Assembly: GCA_023213395.1 (NCBI GenBank) | Contig: CM041465.1 | Span: forward strand, 173,855,741-173,919,740 | DNA length: 64,000 nt | Direction: 5' to 3' | From: Cycas panzhihuaensis | Taxonomy: Eukaryota; Cycadophyta | Part shown: in pieces, positions 1 to 11,487 of the stretch | How the letters are laid out: each line of letters begins with the position of its first letter | Position numbering within the stretch: the first letter of the stretch is position 1 | Program-made: the position numbers and the translations under genes | Notes under the pieces: generated by a model | Seen by the model: only the letters and a program-made list of their open reading frames with translations | Told to the model about the DNA's origin: nothing | The model's database searches: none

Positions 1-335
1 CAAGGCATGCATCTTGGATGTTTGACACTTGTCAAACATCCAAGGCCCTAGGTCTCTCATTTCACTCTATATAATGAGACCTCTTCTCATTGTCTCATAA
101 GAGAGTTGGAGTTGTATTGTTATCTTTGTCGGTTGCTAATCAAACTGTTCATTCTTTGGAGGTTGGACCAATTCCAACTCCACATATTGGGTATCATTTT
201 CTCTTGCTCCTTCATTCATGTTTTGTCTCTTTGCTTTCTCTTTACCTTGAGATTATTATACTTGTTTGTATTTCTGCAACTAGAACTAGAGTGATCCTAG
301 TTTCTAGATCTAGGGACTGTTGAGGCCAGCTAGCC
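1..335 (+). repeat. Copia-type LTR fragment (U3 end, R, U5)
   Basis: This stretch has the parts of a plant LTR promoter: a perfect inverted repeat at 13-44, a TATA-like box near 66-74, then about 250 bp of pyrimidine-rich sequence without a long reading frame. The order and wording (GCATGCAT, TTTGACA-TGTCAAA, TATA, pyrimidine-rich leader) match the LTR at 28127-28596, so both belong to one family or two close ones. The upstream part of U3 lies outside the window. The 3' boundary is uncertain; I place it near the GGGACTGTTGAGG stretch, just before the LINE tail. No internal region of this element is seen, so it may be a solo LTR or a truncated end. Confidence 0.55.
13..78 (+). promoter_or_regulatory. 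LTR promoter: 15-bp palindrome plus TATA box
   Basis: Arms CTTGGATGTTTGACA (13-27) and TGTCAAACATCCAAG (30-44) are perfect inverted complements around the dinucleotide CT. A TATA-like CTATATAATG follows at about 66-75. The core TTTGACA-NN-TGTCAAA recurs at the same place relative to the TATA box in the LTRs near 28.3 kb and 58.0 kb, so it is probably a binding site of the LTR promoter rather than chance. Confidence 0.6.
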
Positions 336-409
336 TCTTTTCACAAGAGTGTTGCATTCCATTCGAAGTTGTCCTGCACAACTAGCTGCACAAAAACTTG
401 GGTATACTT

Positions 410-640
410 CTAGGCTGATTTGGGTAGCGAACACCACAAGAACAATTGTTGAATTGTTTCTGGGTGACCACAGGAAATGTAGGATGTGTCCATGTAGCCT
501 AGCTTTACTAGCCTAACTTTGACAACTAGGCCTTGTGCAAAATAGACCAGCCAACGATGGCACACTTGGGCTCCAAAGGAGCATGCCATAGCCATTGAAA
601 TCTTCTCAACCACATGAACTTGGGGCAGTTGATGTCCCAA
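410..640 (-). pseudogene. LINE zf-RVT zinc-finger domain
   Basis: The minus-strand reading contains a hydrophobic W-L-V-Y-F stretch, then S-C-G-H-P-E-T-I-Q-Q-L-F-L-W-C-S-L-P-K-S-A and a stop where Trp is usual. This is the plant zf-RVT pattern (C-x-x-C-x-x-x-x-E-T-x-x-H-L-F-x-x-C-x-x-x-x-x-x-W) that follows RT in plant LINEs. One expected Cys and the His are altered (Q-L-F for H-L-F). Its place 1.1 kb downstream of the RT block, on the same strand, fixes the 3' side of the LINE. Confidence 0.7.
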
Positions 641-1739
641 ATAAAGTTTAGGCGCCCCACCAATTCTAAATCTAGCTAAAGGAGATTGTACACGTGAGAG
701 ACCGAGAATGTTTTAAATGGCTTCACTTTGTTCTACACCTAGTCACACCACCATTTACCTCCTCTAGTCATAGATAGATTAGGCAACTATGGCGTCGAAC
801 AACTATTCCATATCTCAAAACTATAAACTTGCCAGAGCTTTTAAGGTAGAAGGTGTCACAGATATCCATCCAACTCCTCTACCAAGCTTGGGTCTTATCA
901 TATACTTGCTCAATTCCTGTCAAACCTTTTTATATGAGGAACCTCACCTCAAACCAGGTTGTTTCATCAAGTCATTTTCTATTGTATTGTATTAGAGGCG
1001 ACCACCATATAAAGTGATGGCGAAAGGACAAACCTTTCCTGGGCTCATCTCCCTATCACATCAGATATTTTTTGCAATTTTCCATGCTCTCCAAATTGAT
1101 CAAAAGAGTGACATGCCCACCATCTTTAAAGACTAGGGGTAGGAGAGCCTAGTGTGTATCCAGGTGGACACTGGGAAAGCCATGTGTTGTTGCTTGCAAG
1201 ACATTAATCCTAGCGAATATTTTATAATTGTCTTCCCCATCCACCGCTCTTAACCAACCATTTTGCACACAAGACTTGCCCCTGCAACTTGATGTCAATG
1301 AAGCCCAAACCTCCCAAATCAATGAAAGACAACATATATCCCATTACACCTGGCTAAATCCTTTCTTACTTTCTCTATTGGCCCAAAGAAATGATCTTAA
1401 AATTTTAACTAATTCATCATAAGCTGCATTTAAGAGCACCTAGTAAGAAGTATAGTAGACATGCATTGCAACTAAGACTTTAGACAAAATCAATAGCCTC
1501 CCAGACAAGTTGAGAAACTTATAATTTTAGGTAGTTAATTTATTTTCAATTTTGTTTAACATAGTTCCATATTTCAAATTCTAAATCCAAATGGAATACC
1601 CTAGAATTTGAAGATCTCACTTGGTTGGATCCACGACCATTCCACTAGAGATAGTTCTTCCTGAAGATCCTATGTGCTTTGGAGGCAGTAGACAGATTTT
1701 CCCTAGTGCACCTTAGAGTCTGAGGCATTGCAAAATGCA

Positions 1740-2527
1740 TTCACTGCATCAAAACCCCGTGAAACATCATTTCTTGTGGCTTTGACGATGAGAAAAGAGT
1801 CACTTGTGAAGGACCCATTAATCATTTGTTTACGTTCCAATCTCGGAAGACTAATTCCCTGCAAGTTTCCTTCTTGAGCTTTGGCCTACAAAAGATAGCC
1901 CAAAGCATTTGTAGCCAGCATAAATAGAGAGGGCACCAATGGGCAACCTTGCCTAATAAATCTAGCGAGAGAAATTGGTCGAGATAAGTTTCCATTCACA
2001 AAAAATTTGGCAAATGCATCAACCAAAAGTACAGTAATCCAATTTATGAATTCATCTCCAAACCCAAGTGATTCAAGCATTAGGAGAACGAAATCCCAGT
2101 CCACCCTGTCATAGGACTTTACAAAATCTAACTTCATAAACAAAGCATCTTACTTGGAAGCCCTAGCCCATTCGATACCTTCTAAAATTGCAATGACATT
2201 ATCAAGTATAAAACAACCTTTGATGAAGCCAGTCTGTTCACGCCTCACCACTTCCAGGAGTATATGCATTATCCTTCTAACCAAAGTCTTCACAAGAATC
2301 TTATATGAGACATTAAGCAAGGTTATCAACCTCCAATTTAAGATATGTTCTAGATCTTCACCTTTGGGAATTAATTTGATAGATCTGTAGTTAATATTTA
2401 CACCTAGAGAACCACTCAAAAATGTCTCTTGAAAGGCCTTCAAAAGAACTAGCTCGATGCATTCCCATGTGGCAAGGTAGAATTCACATAGGAAACCATC
2501 TAAACTTGGGGCATTTTCCTCTGCCAT
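1740..2527 (-). pseudogene. LINE reverse transcriptase (catalytic motif lost)
   Basis: The first block (2527-2150) contains A-P-S-L-D-G-F, I-P-K-G-E-D and N-W-R-L-I-T-L-L-N-V-S-Y-K-I, the standard fingers motifs of LINE RT. The second block (2143-1886) has K-L-D-F-V-K-S-Y-D-R-V-D-W and R-Q-G-C-P-L, the palm A and B motifs. After a stop at about 1886-1888 the frame continues through G-I-S-L-P into S-F-T-S-D-S-F-L-I, where F-A-D-D is expected. One catalytic aspartate is therefore gone and the enzyme must be inactive. A frame break also separates the two blocks near 2145. Confidence 0.85.
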
Positions 2528-3289
2528 GTCCTCGAGTGCATATGTAAGCTCTTCTAAGTGCAGCGGAGCATTACAATTAGCTCATTAGGGAAATATCTAT
2601 CTTGCGGAGAACGACCTACCTATATTTCTCAAGGGCTTCAATCTTGTTTGCTTCTGGGAAGGATGACGAAAATGTTCAATGAGAGTGATCAACAAGAACT
2701 TCTACAATTTCACTAGGCCTTATGACCACACCTTGCCAAATAGACAATGCAATCATTTTCTCAAAGTTTTGTTTCCTTCTAAGTGAATGAAAGAAGAATT
2801 TAGAGCATCAATATCCTTCTTTAATCTAGTGAACCCTTGCCTGAATATGGGCTACCTTAGCCTTAAAATTATCTGAGATTTTGAGCTCTTGGTCGCTCTA
2901 GCTACCTTTTTCTATAGATTTTCATTAAAAGGATCACTTTTTAAATCTCTTCTCAAATTTGTAAGTTCCTGAGCAAAATAAACTCATGACCTTCTTCTAG
3001 CTCTAGCTGGTTGTTTCCCATAACGTCTAAGGAAGGCGATGATTCTATTAATCACTTCATCCCACCAGACAATCCAACCATCATTTCCTTCAAGCATGAG
3101 GATTAAATGCCAAATTAGCCTCAATGAATTGAGGCTAAATCCAAACTTAATATGGAAGACATTGAGCTTGAAGGAAGACTTGGGATAGGGACTTCTATCC
3201 TCACCCCAGGTGAGCATGAACTTAATGGGGTGGTACTCTGATAGAGTTATATCTAATATAAACCTTATAGACCTCCCATATTCAATAGA

Positions 3290-4000
3290 GATTTAGAAGA
3301 TATTGTCAATAGAGATCATAACTTGATCCAATCTTTTGAGAATTCTACCATGCTTGGCTCTCAGATTGGACCATGTAAACCATGCCTTAGAGCTATTATT
3401 CTTATGAAGGGCATTATGATCAAAGAGCCTAGTCCTATTTTTAAATTGGAGCCATGCCAATCTTTCCACAAGATTCCAACTAAATGGTTTACCTCCCACC
3501 TTATCATGAAGGGTCTATCATATTAAAATCACCACAAATGCACCAGGAGACAACAAGAAGGTTGTCACTCAACCATTCCCAAAGAAGAGCTCTTTCTTGA
3601 GGTGAGTTAAGTGCATAAAAACTCAAAACATCCAAGGTCATGTTTTCACATTAAACAATAACCCATACATATCTATAATCAAGATTTGACCTTGCAAAAA
3701 GGATCTAAAGGCTATGGGGACTTCTGATAAGGATTGCAATGCCACCTCTCCCATTTGCATGGTTGGTGAAGTAGAGGCTACAGTCTGAAAGGAAGTATGC
3801 TACAACAAGCTTTTACATACTACTAGAAATCTTTACTTCTTGAATACATAAAATATCCAAATCAAACTTATTATAGAAAGAACGTAAATTCATGCATCTG
3901 AATTGGTCAGACAAACCTCTTATGTTGTAGTTATTTATCTTCATTACAATGAGAGTCTAAGTCCATCCCTGCCTCCTCCTTCAAGATCTGTTGTAGGATA
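3290..4000 (-). pseudogene. LINE apurinic-type endonuclease domain (remnant)
   Basis: The 3499-3293 minus-strand reading holds F-T-W-S-N-L-R-A-K-H-G-R-I-L-K-R-L-D-Q. This matches the C-terminal EEP-endonuclease signature of plant LINEs (F-T-W-S-N ... R-I-x-x-R-L-D). Such a domain nicks target DNA to prime reverse transcription. The N-terminal half of the domain (about 4000-3500) is broken by stops in all frames and I could not trace it with confidence. The region between 3290 and 2530 is the usual linker to RT; a charged stretch at 3217-2984 belongs to it. Confidence 0.65.
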
Positions 4001-4189
4001 TAGAATCTATTATTTTCCTACTCGGTACTTGGCTTGGGCTTTTTAATGACAAGGTCAAAGAAGTTGGTGATAGTAACTTCTCCCTTACCTACCTCAGCTC
4101 TTGGCCAAGCCTTCTAGAGCCTTGGCATGTCAAAAGGAAAGACTGAATTTGGTGTGATAGGGGGAGGTTCATAGAAAACCTCTATGGGA

Positions 4190-4830
4190 GATTCTACCCC
4201 TTTACCCTGCTCAAAGTTTTTCGGTTTTGGGGCTTGCTGTTTAGTTGGAGTTGGCACTTTGGAAAAGAACAATTGAACTTTCTCCTTAGACTATTTCTTT
4301 TGTTTTTTTCCATGGACTTCGATCCAAACATTCTCATGTTCCATCGTAAAACTAGATGGAGCAGTGAGAGGTGAAGACTCCAGCTATTTTGATTCAGCAA
4401 TGAGAAGGCAGACCTTAATTTTATACTCCTTAAAGTGGCAACGAAAACATGCATTGAGCACAATAAGATACACTACTCATTGCTTGGGAGTATCTTGCCC
4501 ACACTAGATCAAGATGTGATCGAGAAGGTCCATAAACGAGTCCACCTTAGCACAGACCCATATGTTAGCTCTAGGATAGAATTCTCTGTGCGGCACAAGG
4601 GAGACAAACTCACCAATGGGTTGGACAAGATCTTTCACAAAGGTCCAAAGGTGCATAAGGAAGCCCAAGAATTTTATCCACATAGGGCATTCAAAGGCAA
4701 CGACAATATCAACCAAGAGACTAGGTTCCCAACAGTTGAAGACTACCAAGTTCCTTCTATACATCTAAGGGGCTATTTTCAAGACCTTCTCAAACATTTC
4801 AGGTAGTTCGAAAATGAAAGAGAAGAAACC
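4190..4830 (-). pseudogene. LINE ORF1 (DUF4283-like domain and degraded zinc knuckle)
   Basis: The minus-strand reading at 4764-4504 contains a P-M-W-I-K-F-L-G-F-L-M-H-L-W stretch, I-G-E-F-V and then A-N-I-W-V-C-A-K-V-D. These match the W-V-R-L-P-G-L-P-x-x-x-W ... I-G ... R-x-C-V-E-x-D pattern of plant LINE ORF1 proteins. Just downstream, in another frame (about 4446-4405), lies C-F-R-C-H-F-K-E-Y-K-I-K-V-C. This is a C-x2-C-x4-H-x4-C knuckle in which the His has become Tyr. ORF1 proteins bind the element RNA. The frame changes and the lost ligand mean this copy is not functional. Confidence 0.7.
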
Positions 4831-4900
4831 TTTGGATAGGTTCCTAATGGAGCTCACCTTCGACGTATAGCAGCCTCCGAGGTAACCTAGCCTACAAAAT

Positions 4901-7760
4901 ATGCAATCAAAGTGCAAGAATACACTTCTTGAATCACATTAAAAACTACAATAGCACATAGAGAAATGGCGGGAAACTCAAGCTCACCTCATCAAAGACC
5001 TTCAGAACAAACTTTTGTTCTCGTTTGGATGCCATTCCTTGCTAGAAAAATGTTATCAACTTGGTATACTAGTTGTTGAGATTTTCCTAAAGCATCTACA
5101 AATGACCAGGGCTGGGGATCCAAGGACGCCATATAGGCTCCTCATTTGGAAGGAGTTGTTCAATCTCTAACAAGGCTAACAAACACCCTACTTACTAAAT
5201 GCAGAAATCACCAAGGGGTTGACGAAATGATGGTGATTCCTATACCACTCTAATTCTACATGCTCTGTCCTGGTATGGTATCAAATATACACAACATTTG
5301 AGAGAAAACTAATTAAACAATAAGAATACTCATGGATTAAACATTATTTTCCAACAAACCAACCCATTATATAGCACCCCCAAATGTGGCAACATGAAAG
5401 TGATATCAAATTCTCCTTTCCTAACATTCCAACCAGTCCATCAATCTTCCATTAGGGTTGATCCTTCCACATCACCATCTTGGTGAATCTCTATTATTTA
5501 CATCCAACCCCTATAGACCCAGCGAGCAAATGGGTAAGGTCCATATAAGGTAAGCAAGGCCAAGATGTAGCCCAATATCATGCATAATCAATTATCACTT
5601 ATGTGGGTAACAACCATATTTCCATTCCCAATATACCTTAACATGGGGTCCTATCCATCAAATCTCCATGGAATGCATTCCATCATATCATTCCATTAAG
5701 GGGCTTAGAGCCCTCAATCTCTGGTCACCAGCCCATAAGAAAGTATGGTGTTCTATAGGTCTCAAATAATCTAATTTGTTATTATCATATATAACTATGA
5801 CCTCTATTTCCATGGCCAAACTTGGTTCATGCACAATCATTATCCATGGAAAAACATAAATAAATAAATGAAATAACATGGTATAATAGTAAGTCCATTT
5901 TCCTACATTCTTTTCAAAATCATATTTATAAATTAAACCATGTTGAATGCATATTAACCATAGAAATACCGTGCATAACTAGCACCATAATTTTTCCAAT
6001 AAAAAATATCCATAAATAAAGGAAAGAAAATGAATATGAAATCTACTATAAATCTGAAAATAGGAAAAATAATACCAAAAAAAAAACACTCATTTTTGGA
6101 TTTGATGGAGGAGAATTCCCACAATTTATAAGCACACTATAGGACAACAAAATAATATGCCCATAAAAGGAGGTTCAAAATGACCAATAAATACTATCAT
6201 AGATTTCAACCATGTGTGTGTATTCCATTTATAAACAAGGTCATAAATGCATATTTATTTCAACCATATGCATAATAATAGTTTAACTCTTAAGTACATA
6301 ATAATTCTAGCCATCAATGCACAATTATTTCAACTATAAGCAGGGTCACAAACTTTGCCATTAAGTTCAACCATAGCATAGGATTTTTTGACAACAAATG
6401 CTCCAGTAAGACCAAATTATACATAGTATTTTGCTAGCCATAAATTATGGCTTCAAGATTTGAACTTGACTTCACATTCAATGCTCTTTTGGCTTATATG
6501 ACTTCTATGGCTTCATATCAGAAGATGACCTCTAAACAATTTTGTCTTTGTTCCTCCATACCCTCTTTCATTCTTACTTCCTCAAGCTCTTCTCACATAC
6601 CTACGAAAATAAAATGCTAATTTTCCTTTAAGATCAATGTGTGCTTATATCGAAAAGTAGTCCATCTCTCAAAAAGAGAGGTGAAAAGATTCTATCTTGG
6701 TATCCATGTTGTCCTTTCCACAATGGCTTTTTTAGACTAAGGGGACATGGACTAATTTCTATACTATAGTAGACCCAATAAATCACGTCATTATTTTGAA
6801 ACTAGAAAGACTCAAAACAAATAACAAATGAGCAAGGGATCAAATGAAAGCTCTTTTCTCCTTTATGAGGAGGAGCCTTCACATGATATGAGTCTATAGA
6901 TGTTGCAAAATAGACATAGAAAGAATTTCAAAGGTTAATGTTTTTATAGATGCCAAAATATAAGAGATCTAGGATCCATATATCAGGCCCTGTTGTTGAA
7001 AATCTACACACCCAGACACCAAACTAAACCTTGCACTGAAAATAAATGCCCAAAATGAAGAACAAACCCTCTATAAGGGATCTCACTATCACTGATTGGA
7101 GAGCCATCCATTGAAATGCCAAGGAGAAAGCAAACACATATTTCACACAGAAGCGCAACTCAGGCACCATACTCTCGAAGGAAGGAAGACAAATTATTGC
7201 ACGCATATGCTTTTTTTTCTAAGTGAAAACATATGCAATCACATGCACTCTAAATCATTAACATTGTTCTCTAACATCTCAACTTGAAATCTAGAGGAGT
7301 ATTGCCTAGTTAGGCGTTGAAAATTTGGATTTTTGAAGGAGAAATGATCACTCAGCTTGGAGAGGAATATTCCATTGAAACCTTTGGACAAAAATTATTT
7401 TCCATTTTACAAAGTTTGGGTGACATTAAACTAAAATTGATAAAATTTGAAGTCCACAATGTAGGCCCCAATCGCGTGGCCTATAGGGTGCCAGGGCATT
7501 TTCTAATCAATCCAGAGTCTATTTTGGACATGTGAATATACCATGGTGTCCATTTTTTCAAGATCTACAATTTGGCAACAATCACATGCAACACTTCTAT
7601 ACAAAGTTTTAAAGAAATGTCAAAATTAAGTGTTTTTATGACTAATTCTAACTACCTATGAGTAGACCGATAAAGCAGAATCACAACTACCAGCTACTTA
7701 CGTGTAAATTGAAGCATTTCACAACTTTAACACTTTATTTTTGCGTTGTTTCAATTGCTT
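4901..7760. other. Unassigned AT-rich interval
   Basis: I find no reading frame that matches a known family here. The sequence is AT-rich, with short A-runs and repeated words (CATAATA, AACCATG) that suggest old, decayed repeats. A TGGTATGGTATC word near 5271 resembles a primer binding site but has no LTR beside it. The last 400 bp should hold the leader and 5' LTR of Copia-1, but I found no counterpart of its 3' LTR (30946 onward). That LTR has been lost or is beyond recognition. Confidence 0.5.
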
Positions 7761-7792
7761 CCTAGTTGGTTTTTATCTATTTTTTACTTGAA

Positions 7793-8425
7793 ATGGCTAG
7801 TGGAAGAGGTATAATGGGATTAGTGTCTAAAAATTTGCTTGGTCCTGATAACTATACTAGTTGGAAACATCACATGTTAAGTTTTTTCCATTTGAATGAT
7901 CTTTGGAAGTATGTGGATAATTCTGTAATGGGAAAAGATGCAACCAAAATCACTACTTTCCAAGCTAAACCAAACTCGAATGAAGACTTTAATACTAAAT
8001 GTCAATCTAAAATGCGAATAACAATTGGATTTCTCAACATGTCTCTCAATGGCAACATCATATTAAACATCAAGAGTGCTGCTACACCAAAGCAGATGTA
8101 ACACATAGTCATGAACCAATATGAACGCAAGGATGATGTAAGATCCCTGAACCTACGAAGTCAACTGTATAGTTTGAAGATGACAAGCAATATGATGGAA
8201 CACATGTGAAATGTGAGATCTATAGAGCATCAACTGATGGCAATAAGCAAGATCATACCTAATTCAGAGATCATAGCCTACATTCTAAGGAGTCTACCAC
8301 TCTAGTACAAGCACTTCTTGACCACATTGACATTGTTTGATAAATTGTCTACACTGGATATTGGTTCTTTGGAATCCTTGCTTATGAAACAAGAGCAAAA
8401 ACTAAAGTAGATGCACGACGAATCA
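7793..8425 (+). pseudogene. Copia-1 gag, N-terminal part (UBN2-type)
   Basis: The Met at 7793 begins M-A-S-G-R-G, followed by N-Y-T-S-W-K-H-H-M and L-W-K-Y-V, the usual start of plant Copia gag (N-Y-x-x-W ... L-W). After an early stop at 8099, the frame goes on with L-N-L-R-S-Q-L-Y-S-L-K-M, I-L-R-S-L-P-L and S-L-E-S-L-L-M-K-Q-E, all typical of the UBN2 gag domain. Several stops fall at positions where Trp or Gln is expected. Gag forms the particle that packages element RNA. G1 interrupts it at 8426. Confidence 0.8.
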
Positions 8426-9144
8426 TGTTGCGGTTATATTTGACACGTGCGTCCGTTAGAGGGAATGTATGACAAAAACCAGACAAAACGGTGGATATTT
8501 TGCAAGGCAACCATTCGGAATGGATTCGGGACAGAGAACGAATGCAAAACACAGTCCATACTACCGCAAGAACGGATGTTGAACGCAGGAACGAATGATG
8601 AACACAGGGACGCACTGAGCAGAAAAATGAACGGTTGTGGCACAACAGAGGAATGAAAGATGGAACGTACGTAACACGTGGGCAGTCGTACATGTTAAGG
8701 AACGAATTAGAAGTTAACAGAGTATGGTTAAGGACTGAAGAGGCATCCATTCGAGAAAATAGATGGTTGCGACCGTTAATCGTAATTGTTCTGTAACAGC
8801 GATGCACCGTGTATTTAAATACATCTGCTTGTTGGAATGGATGTGAGAGCCGAGTGAGTGATTTCATTAGTACATGATCTGGTACAGTTGACTAGTTAGA
8901 CCTGTACGGATTATATGTGATGTAATAATTGACTATTGGCTAATGGAATAATAGAGTTATGTGGAAAAACATGTGTACTCACTAAGGAATGCATGGTGAA
9001 TGTATGCGTATAAGCTTATCTGTGGACTTATGTGGCCTAATAAATGAAGATTATGTATGTTGACCACGTGCACACACCCTAGACTACAATGGAAAACCTT
9101 GACAGGTGAAGATCTTGCAATAGAGAGCAGATCTTAAGTTAACA
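8426..9144 (+). repeat. G1 5' LTR
   Basis: 719 bp, TGTTGC...AACA. It aligns along its whole length with 26213-26917, with scattered substitutions. A TATA-like TATTTAAATAC lies at about 8812-8822. The LTR holds an antisense open frame of 161 codons, but that frame is not kept in the partner LTR and is not a gene. Confidence 0.85.
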
Positions 9145-9145
9145 T

Positions 9146-9158
9146 TGGTTATGTTGCC
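9146..9158 (+). promoter_or_regulatory. G1 primer binding site, tRNA-Glu type
   Basis: TGGTTATGTTGCC starts two bases after the LTR end. A site complementary to the 3' end of plant tRNA-Glu would read TGGTTCCGTTGCC, so 11 of 13 positions fit. G2 and G3 have the same type of site, which supports the reading. Confidence 0.6.
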
Positions 9159-9276
9159 TAAGTCACTAGTGGAGGGAAGAAAAGCCAGAAAAATCCATGT
9201 GCAAAGGACAAGTCACCTTGGCTGTCACAGTGATGGCAGGGTCTAACTAAGGCTAAATAACCAAGGGGACTTTCCA

Positions 9277-11070
9277 ATGCCACCTAAACGGCCTTCGAAG
9301 GCGGAGGAGCCACAAACAAAACATCAACGGATAACAGAATCAAGCAGGCAGAGACCTTTCAGATGGTCCTAAGAGAAAAAGCTAAGCAAAGCAAGGAGAA
9401 TAAGTATGGACAAAAAAGAGGACCAAAGTAAATCAGTGGAGAGATCTGAGGCAAGTGGAGCCCAAACCCCATGAGAAATAGAAAACAAAGGCCAAGGGGA
9501 GCCTATGACAATCACACCTGCTTCAAAGAAATATCACAACAAAGGGAAGGAAATGGAGGAGGAGAAGAAAGAAACAAACAACCCTGAGACTGAGCTAAGT
9601 TTGGACTCTACTCCGAAGGACCTAAGTGGCAACGAGGAAATGACGGAGGAAGGTCCCCAGACACGTTGGGAGAATCAGTTGATCAAACAACTTTTAGAAG
9701 ATCCATCAGAGGGAAGTGAGGATCAGTCATACCTAGTAACAACTCCAGTGGCGGCGGAGATACCGAGAGTACCAGGGGTAATTCAACTAAAGTCACCTAT
9801 ACACAATCCCTTATTCGAAAAGGGAATAGTGGGGAAGAAACACCACTAAGGAGATCCTACAAAAAGCTTTCGGAAGGAAAGGCAACAACTCCACCTCGAA
9901 GGGAGGAGGGGAGGAATAATTCTACAATAGCACACCATAAGGAGTTTGGGAAACTCATTTTTGATGACTCTACTGACGCTGCAGAACATATTTACCTATT
10001 CCAAAGGTTAATCAATCTTGAAAAAATCACAGATGAGGCAAAAATCAAGGAGAGACTCACATACTCATTGAGGGGTGTACCATTAGCATGGTATAAACAA
10101 TTAGAGCCACAAAAAACCTGGGATGAAATTAAAAAAGAGTTCAAAGCAAGGTTTTTAAAGTACCGAAACAATGACATCATAGAACTAACCCTAAAGGAAA
10201 TACAACAGAAGCCAGGGGAGTCTGTAATGGTGTACATTAGCAGAATAGATATGATTGTTGCTGCCACAGCAAATAATGAGAAGATCATGGACTTAAGTAT
10301 GCCTACCTTCTTTGTTGATGGGTTGAACACCAAGTTAAGGAATGCAATGACATCGCATCCCTTAAAATCATACAAGCATGCACAGGAATTGGCCCTAGAC
10401 TTTGAGGAAGAAATAGACACCAAAAGGATAGCCTATGACCCCTTGGTCATAAGGTTGCAAGAAGAAATAAATGAGTTGAAAATGCAAAACCTTAATAGAC
10501 CCTTGTTCCAAATGGCCAAGGCAAAGGAGAATACAGAGATAGAAGCCCTTAGGAAGGAAGTGGCTAGATTGAAACTACAACATCAAGACAACTCTGGAGA
10601 AGATTCTAACAAACATCGAGGTAAAGAACCCCCAATAATGAAATGGTGCCACACCTATGAGGAAGATACTCACACCACAAAGGAATGTGAGTGTAATGCG
10701 TGAAATTGTAAACAGAACAGTTGGTGCTATATTTGCGACCAAGGAACACACAATACTCGAGACTGTTACTTCAACACCAGAGGCACAAATGCCCGAGGAA
10801 GAGGGCGAGGAAGAAACAACCTGAATACTCGAACGATATATACGACAAGGATGCAACCATAAAACCCAAGGAAGAAACCTCCATTGGGAAGATGTTTGAT
10901 ATGTTTAGAGTACGAGCATTGGAAGTCTAATTACCTAGTAGCGAAACTCCAAAAGGAATGTTAGTACCTATGCAAAAATTATGGTCCAATCGCTCATACC
11001 ACCGAGGAGTGCAAAGGCAAGGGCAAGGCCCTAAATGGAGTAACAATCATACCGAGATCCCCCTAAAAAC
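9277..11070 (+). pseudogene. G1 gag with a four-knuckle zinc array
   Basis: The frame opens at the ATG at 9277 with a basic leader (M-P-P-K-R-P-S-K), continues through a Glu-rich stretch at 9505-9849, and shifts frame near 9850. The capsid core follows (10068-10703): L-R-G-V-P-L-A-W-Y, W-D-E-I-K-K-E-F-K-A-R-F, F-V-D-G-L. This is the Ty3/Gypsy retrotransposon gag domain. Then come four C-x2-C-x4-H-x4-C-like units between 10650 and 11030. Only C-Y-I-C-D-Q-G-T-H-N-T-R-D-C keeps all ligands. The other three each have one Cys replaced by Tyr. The array lies in shifting frames, so the protein is not made intact. Confidence 0.8.
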
Positions 11071-11487
11071 GTTAACCTACAAAACCAGAAGAATGAGGTA
11101 GAGAAGGACAACCCTAACCCAAAGGTGGAAATTGACTGTTTTGTTGCCACCAAGAAAGCACTGGAAGAAGCCGCGCAGGAAGAAGCAATCAAATCACTAC
11201 CTATAGGAAAACCAAAAATAAAATAGGTGTATCGGAAAAAGAATAAGAAAGTGGAAGAGCAAGCATTACCCGAGAACTTAGGAGAGACCCCCAAGATAGA
11301 GGAACTCTTACAAAAGCTGATACTCATGGAAGTCCTAGTTAACCAATTGAACTTAAAGCATTCCGTTGGGGAGAGTTATTGAATTGATAAAAGGAGGAAA
11401 GATTCATCCAAAAGAGGCCTCTCGAAGCCTACACAAGATCAAACCATCCTGTGACCTAGACCCATCAGTGGATATAAGCATTCTAGG

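Larger units (their letters stand above)
340..4900 (-). mobile_element. Decayed LINE (non-LTR) retrotransposon
   Basis: Read on the minus strand, this region gives the parts of a plant L1-type LINE in order. They are an ORF1 protein with a DUF4283-like domain and a CCHC-type knuckle (4830-4190), an endonuclease with the F-T-W-S-N and R-L-D-Q motifs (about 3500-3290), a reverse transcriptase (2527-1740) and a zf-RVT zinc finger (640-410). Spacing fits a full element of about 4.5 kb. Every domain has stops or frameshifts, and the catalytic RT motif is lost, so it is dead. I see no clear poly-A tail or target-site duplication; both ends are approximate. Confidence 0.8.

Noticed and set aside
5265-5285. 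Primer-site-like TGGTATGGTATC near 5271
   Set aside because: No LTR end directly before it and no partner repeat found.
8382-8867. 161-codon antisense frame
   Set aside because: It lies within the G1 LTR, is not conserved in the partner LTR and has no motif.
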